This document shows positions 6,319 to 6,655 of a stretch of DNA of 6,655 nt, one piece after another. Source of the DNA: Bacillota bacterium. Its GTDB lineage: Bacteria; Bacillota; Clostridia; Lachnospirales; Cellulosilyticaceae. Location of the stretch: contig JAEZKI010000474.1 in assembly GCA_023415525.1 (NCBI GenBank), positions 1 through 6,655 of the forward strand, given 5' to 3'. The position numbers and the translations under genes were made by a program. The notes under the pieces are model-generated. The model worked only from the letters and a program-made list of their open reading frames with translations. It was not told the origin of the DNA and did no database searches. Positions within the stretch are counted from its first letter, which is position 1; each line of letters opens with the position of its first letter.

Positions 6319-6655
6319 ATGCAAAGCATAAAAATTGTTTCCCTACACTTTTCTTATCCTACCAAAAAAGAAATCTTATCCCATATTAATCTTGATGCCG
6401 AAGGCCCTCAATCCATTGGCATTATAGGGGCTAATGGAGTGGGAAAATCCACTTTATTAAAGCTATTAGTAGGGTTACAACCCTATAGCTATGGAACCAT
6501 TACTATTAACCAACTCCCTCTTATCAAAAGTAATCTACCACACCTCCGTCAACAAGTCGGATATGTTTTTCAAGAGGCACAGCATCAGCTCTTTATGTCC
6601 ACTGTTTTTGAGGATGTTGCTTTTGGTCCTCGGAATTATGGTTATCCTCCTAAGG
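6319..6655 (+). CDS. nikO: Nickel ECF transporter ATPase (NikO/CbiO family), 3'-truncated by window edge
   Basis: ABC-type ATPase that powers the NikMN-NikQ importer from the cytoplasmic face. 112 codons are in the window, frame open to the right edge; family members are about 250-280 residues, so the ABC signature, Walker B and H-loop lie outside. Visible are the A-loop tyrosine region (HFSYPTKKEIL, 10-20), the Walker A GANGVGKST (37-45) and the Q-loop segment GYVFQEAQHQLFMSTVFEDVAFGP (81-104; Q85 is the Q-loop glutamine), which is typical of ECF/CbiO ATPases. The usual Asp-Pro after the Q-loop glutamine reads Glu-Ala. ATG 6319 has AGGTGA (6308-6313) 5 nt upstream. It is separated from nikQ by 74 nt with a hairpin, the largest gap in the cluster, so its expression may be uncoupled from nikQ. 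Confidence 0.93.
   Translation, partial: MQSIKIVSLHFSYPTKKEILSHINLDAEGPQSIGIIGANGVGKSTLLKLLVGLQPYSYGTITINQLPLIKSNLPHLRQQVGYVFQEAQHQLFMSTVFEDVAFGPRNYGYPPK

Noticed and set aside
1..6655. Mobile elements, CRISPR, tRNA or other RNA genes, or an unknown system
   Set aside because: No direct repeat arrays, transposase, integrase or tRNA-like folds were seen. Coding genes fill all but about 240 bases, and every gene has a known urease or nickel-transport role.

Overview
The window is one continuous plus-strand gene cluster for making and supplying a nickel urease. It comes from a low-GC bacterium, most likely a member of the Bacillota (Firmicutes). Supporting signs are the AT-rich, A/T-ending codon use, strong AGGAGG or AGGTGA-type ribosome binding sites, tight gene packing, and a UreI-type urea channel plus an ECF nickel transporter next to urease. 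The species cannot be named from this sequence.

Layout: (1) 1-1195, the C-terminal ~70% of ureC, the catalytic alpha subunit, cut by the left edge. (2) 1214-1720, ureI, a six-helix AmiS/UreI urea channel. (3) 1721-1787, a short gap with a 16-bp hairpin. (4) 1788-4399, the accessory genes ureE, ureF, ureG and ureD (called ureH in Helicobacter). (5) 4432-6655, nikMN (S component fused to the NikN-like PDGLE part), nikQ (T component), a second hairpin at the nikQ stop, and the start of nikO (ATPase), cut by the right edge. Gaps between genes run from an 8-nt overlap to 74 nt, and nothing credible is coded on the minus strand.

How it works together: NikMN-Q-O brings Ni2+ into the cell. UreE delivers nickel and UreG, a GTPase, drives its insertion with UreF and UreD into apo-urease. 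UreI lets urea in, and the mature enzyme splits it to ammonia and carbamate/CO2. The remaining structural genes (ureA and ureB, or a fused ureAB) and the start of ureC should lie just left, and the rest of nikO just right.

The system is known rather than novel. The points worth attention are the Helicobacter-like gene order (ureI between the large subunit and ureE) and Helicobacter-like protein motifs in a Firmicute-like setting with an ECF nickel cassette; a UreI without the H. pylori acid-gating loop; a histidine-rich UreE without a His tail; and two intra-operon hairpins.
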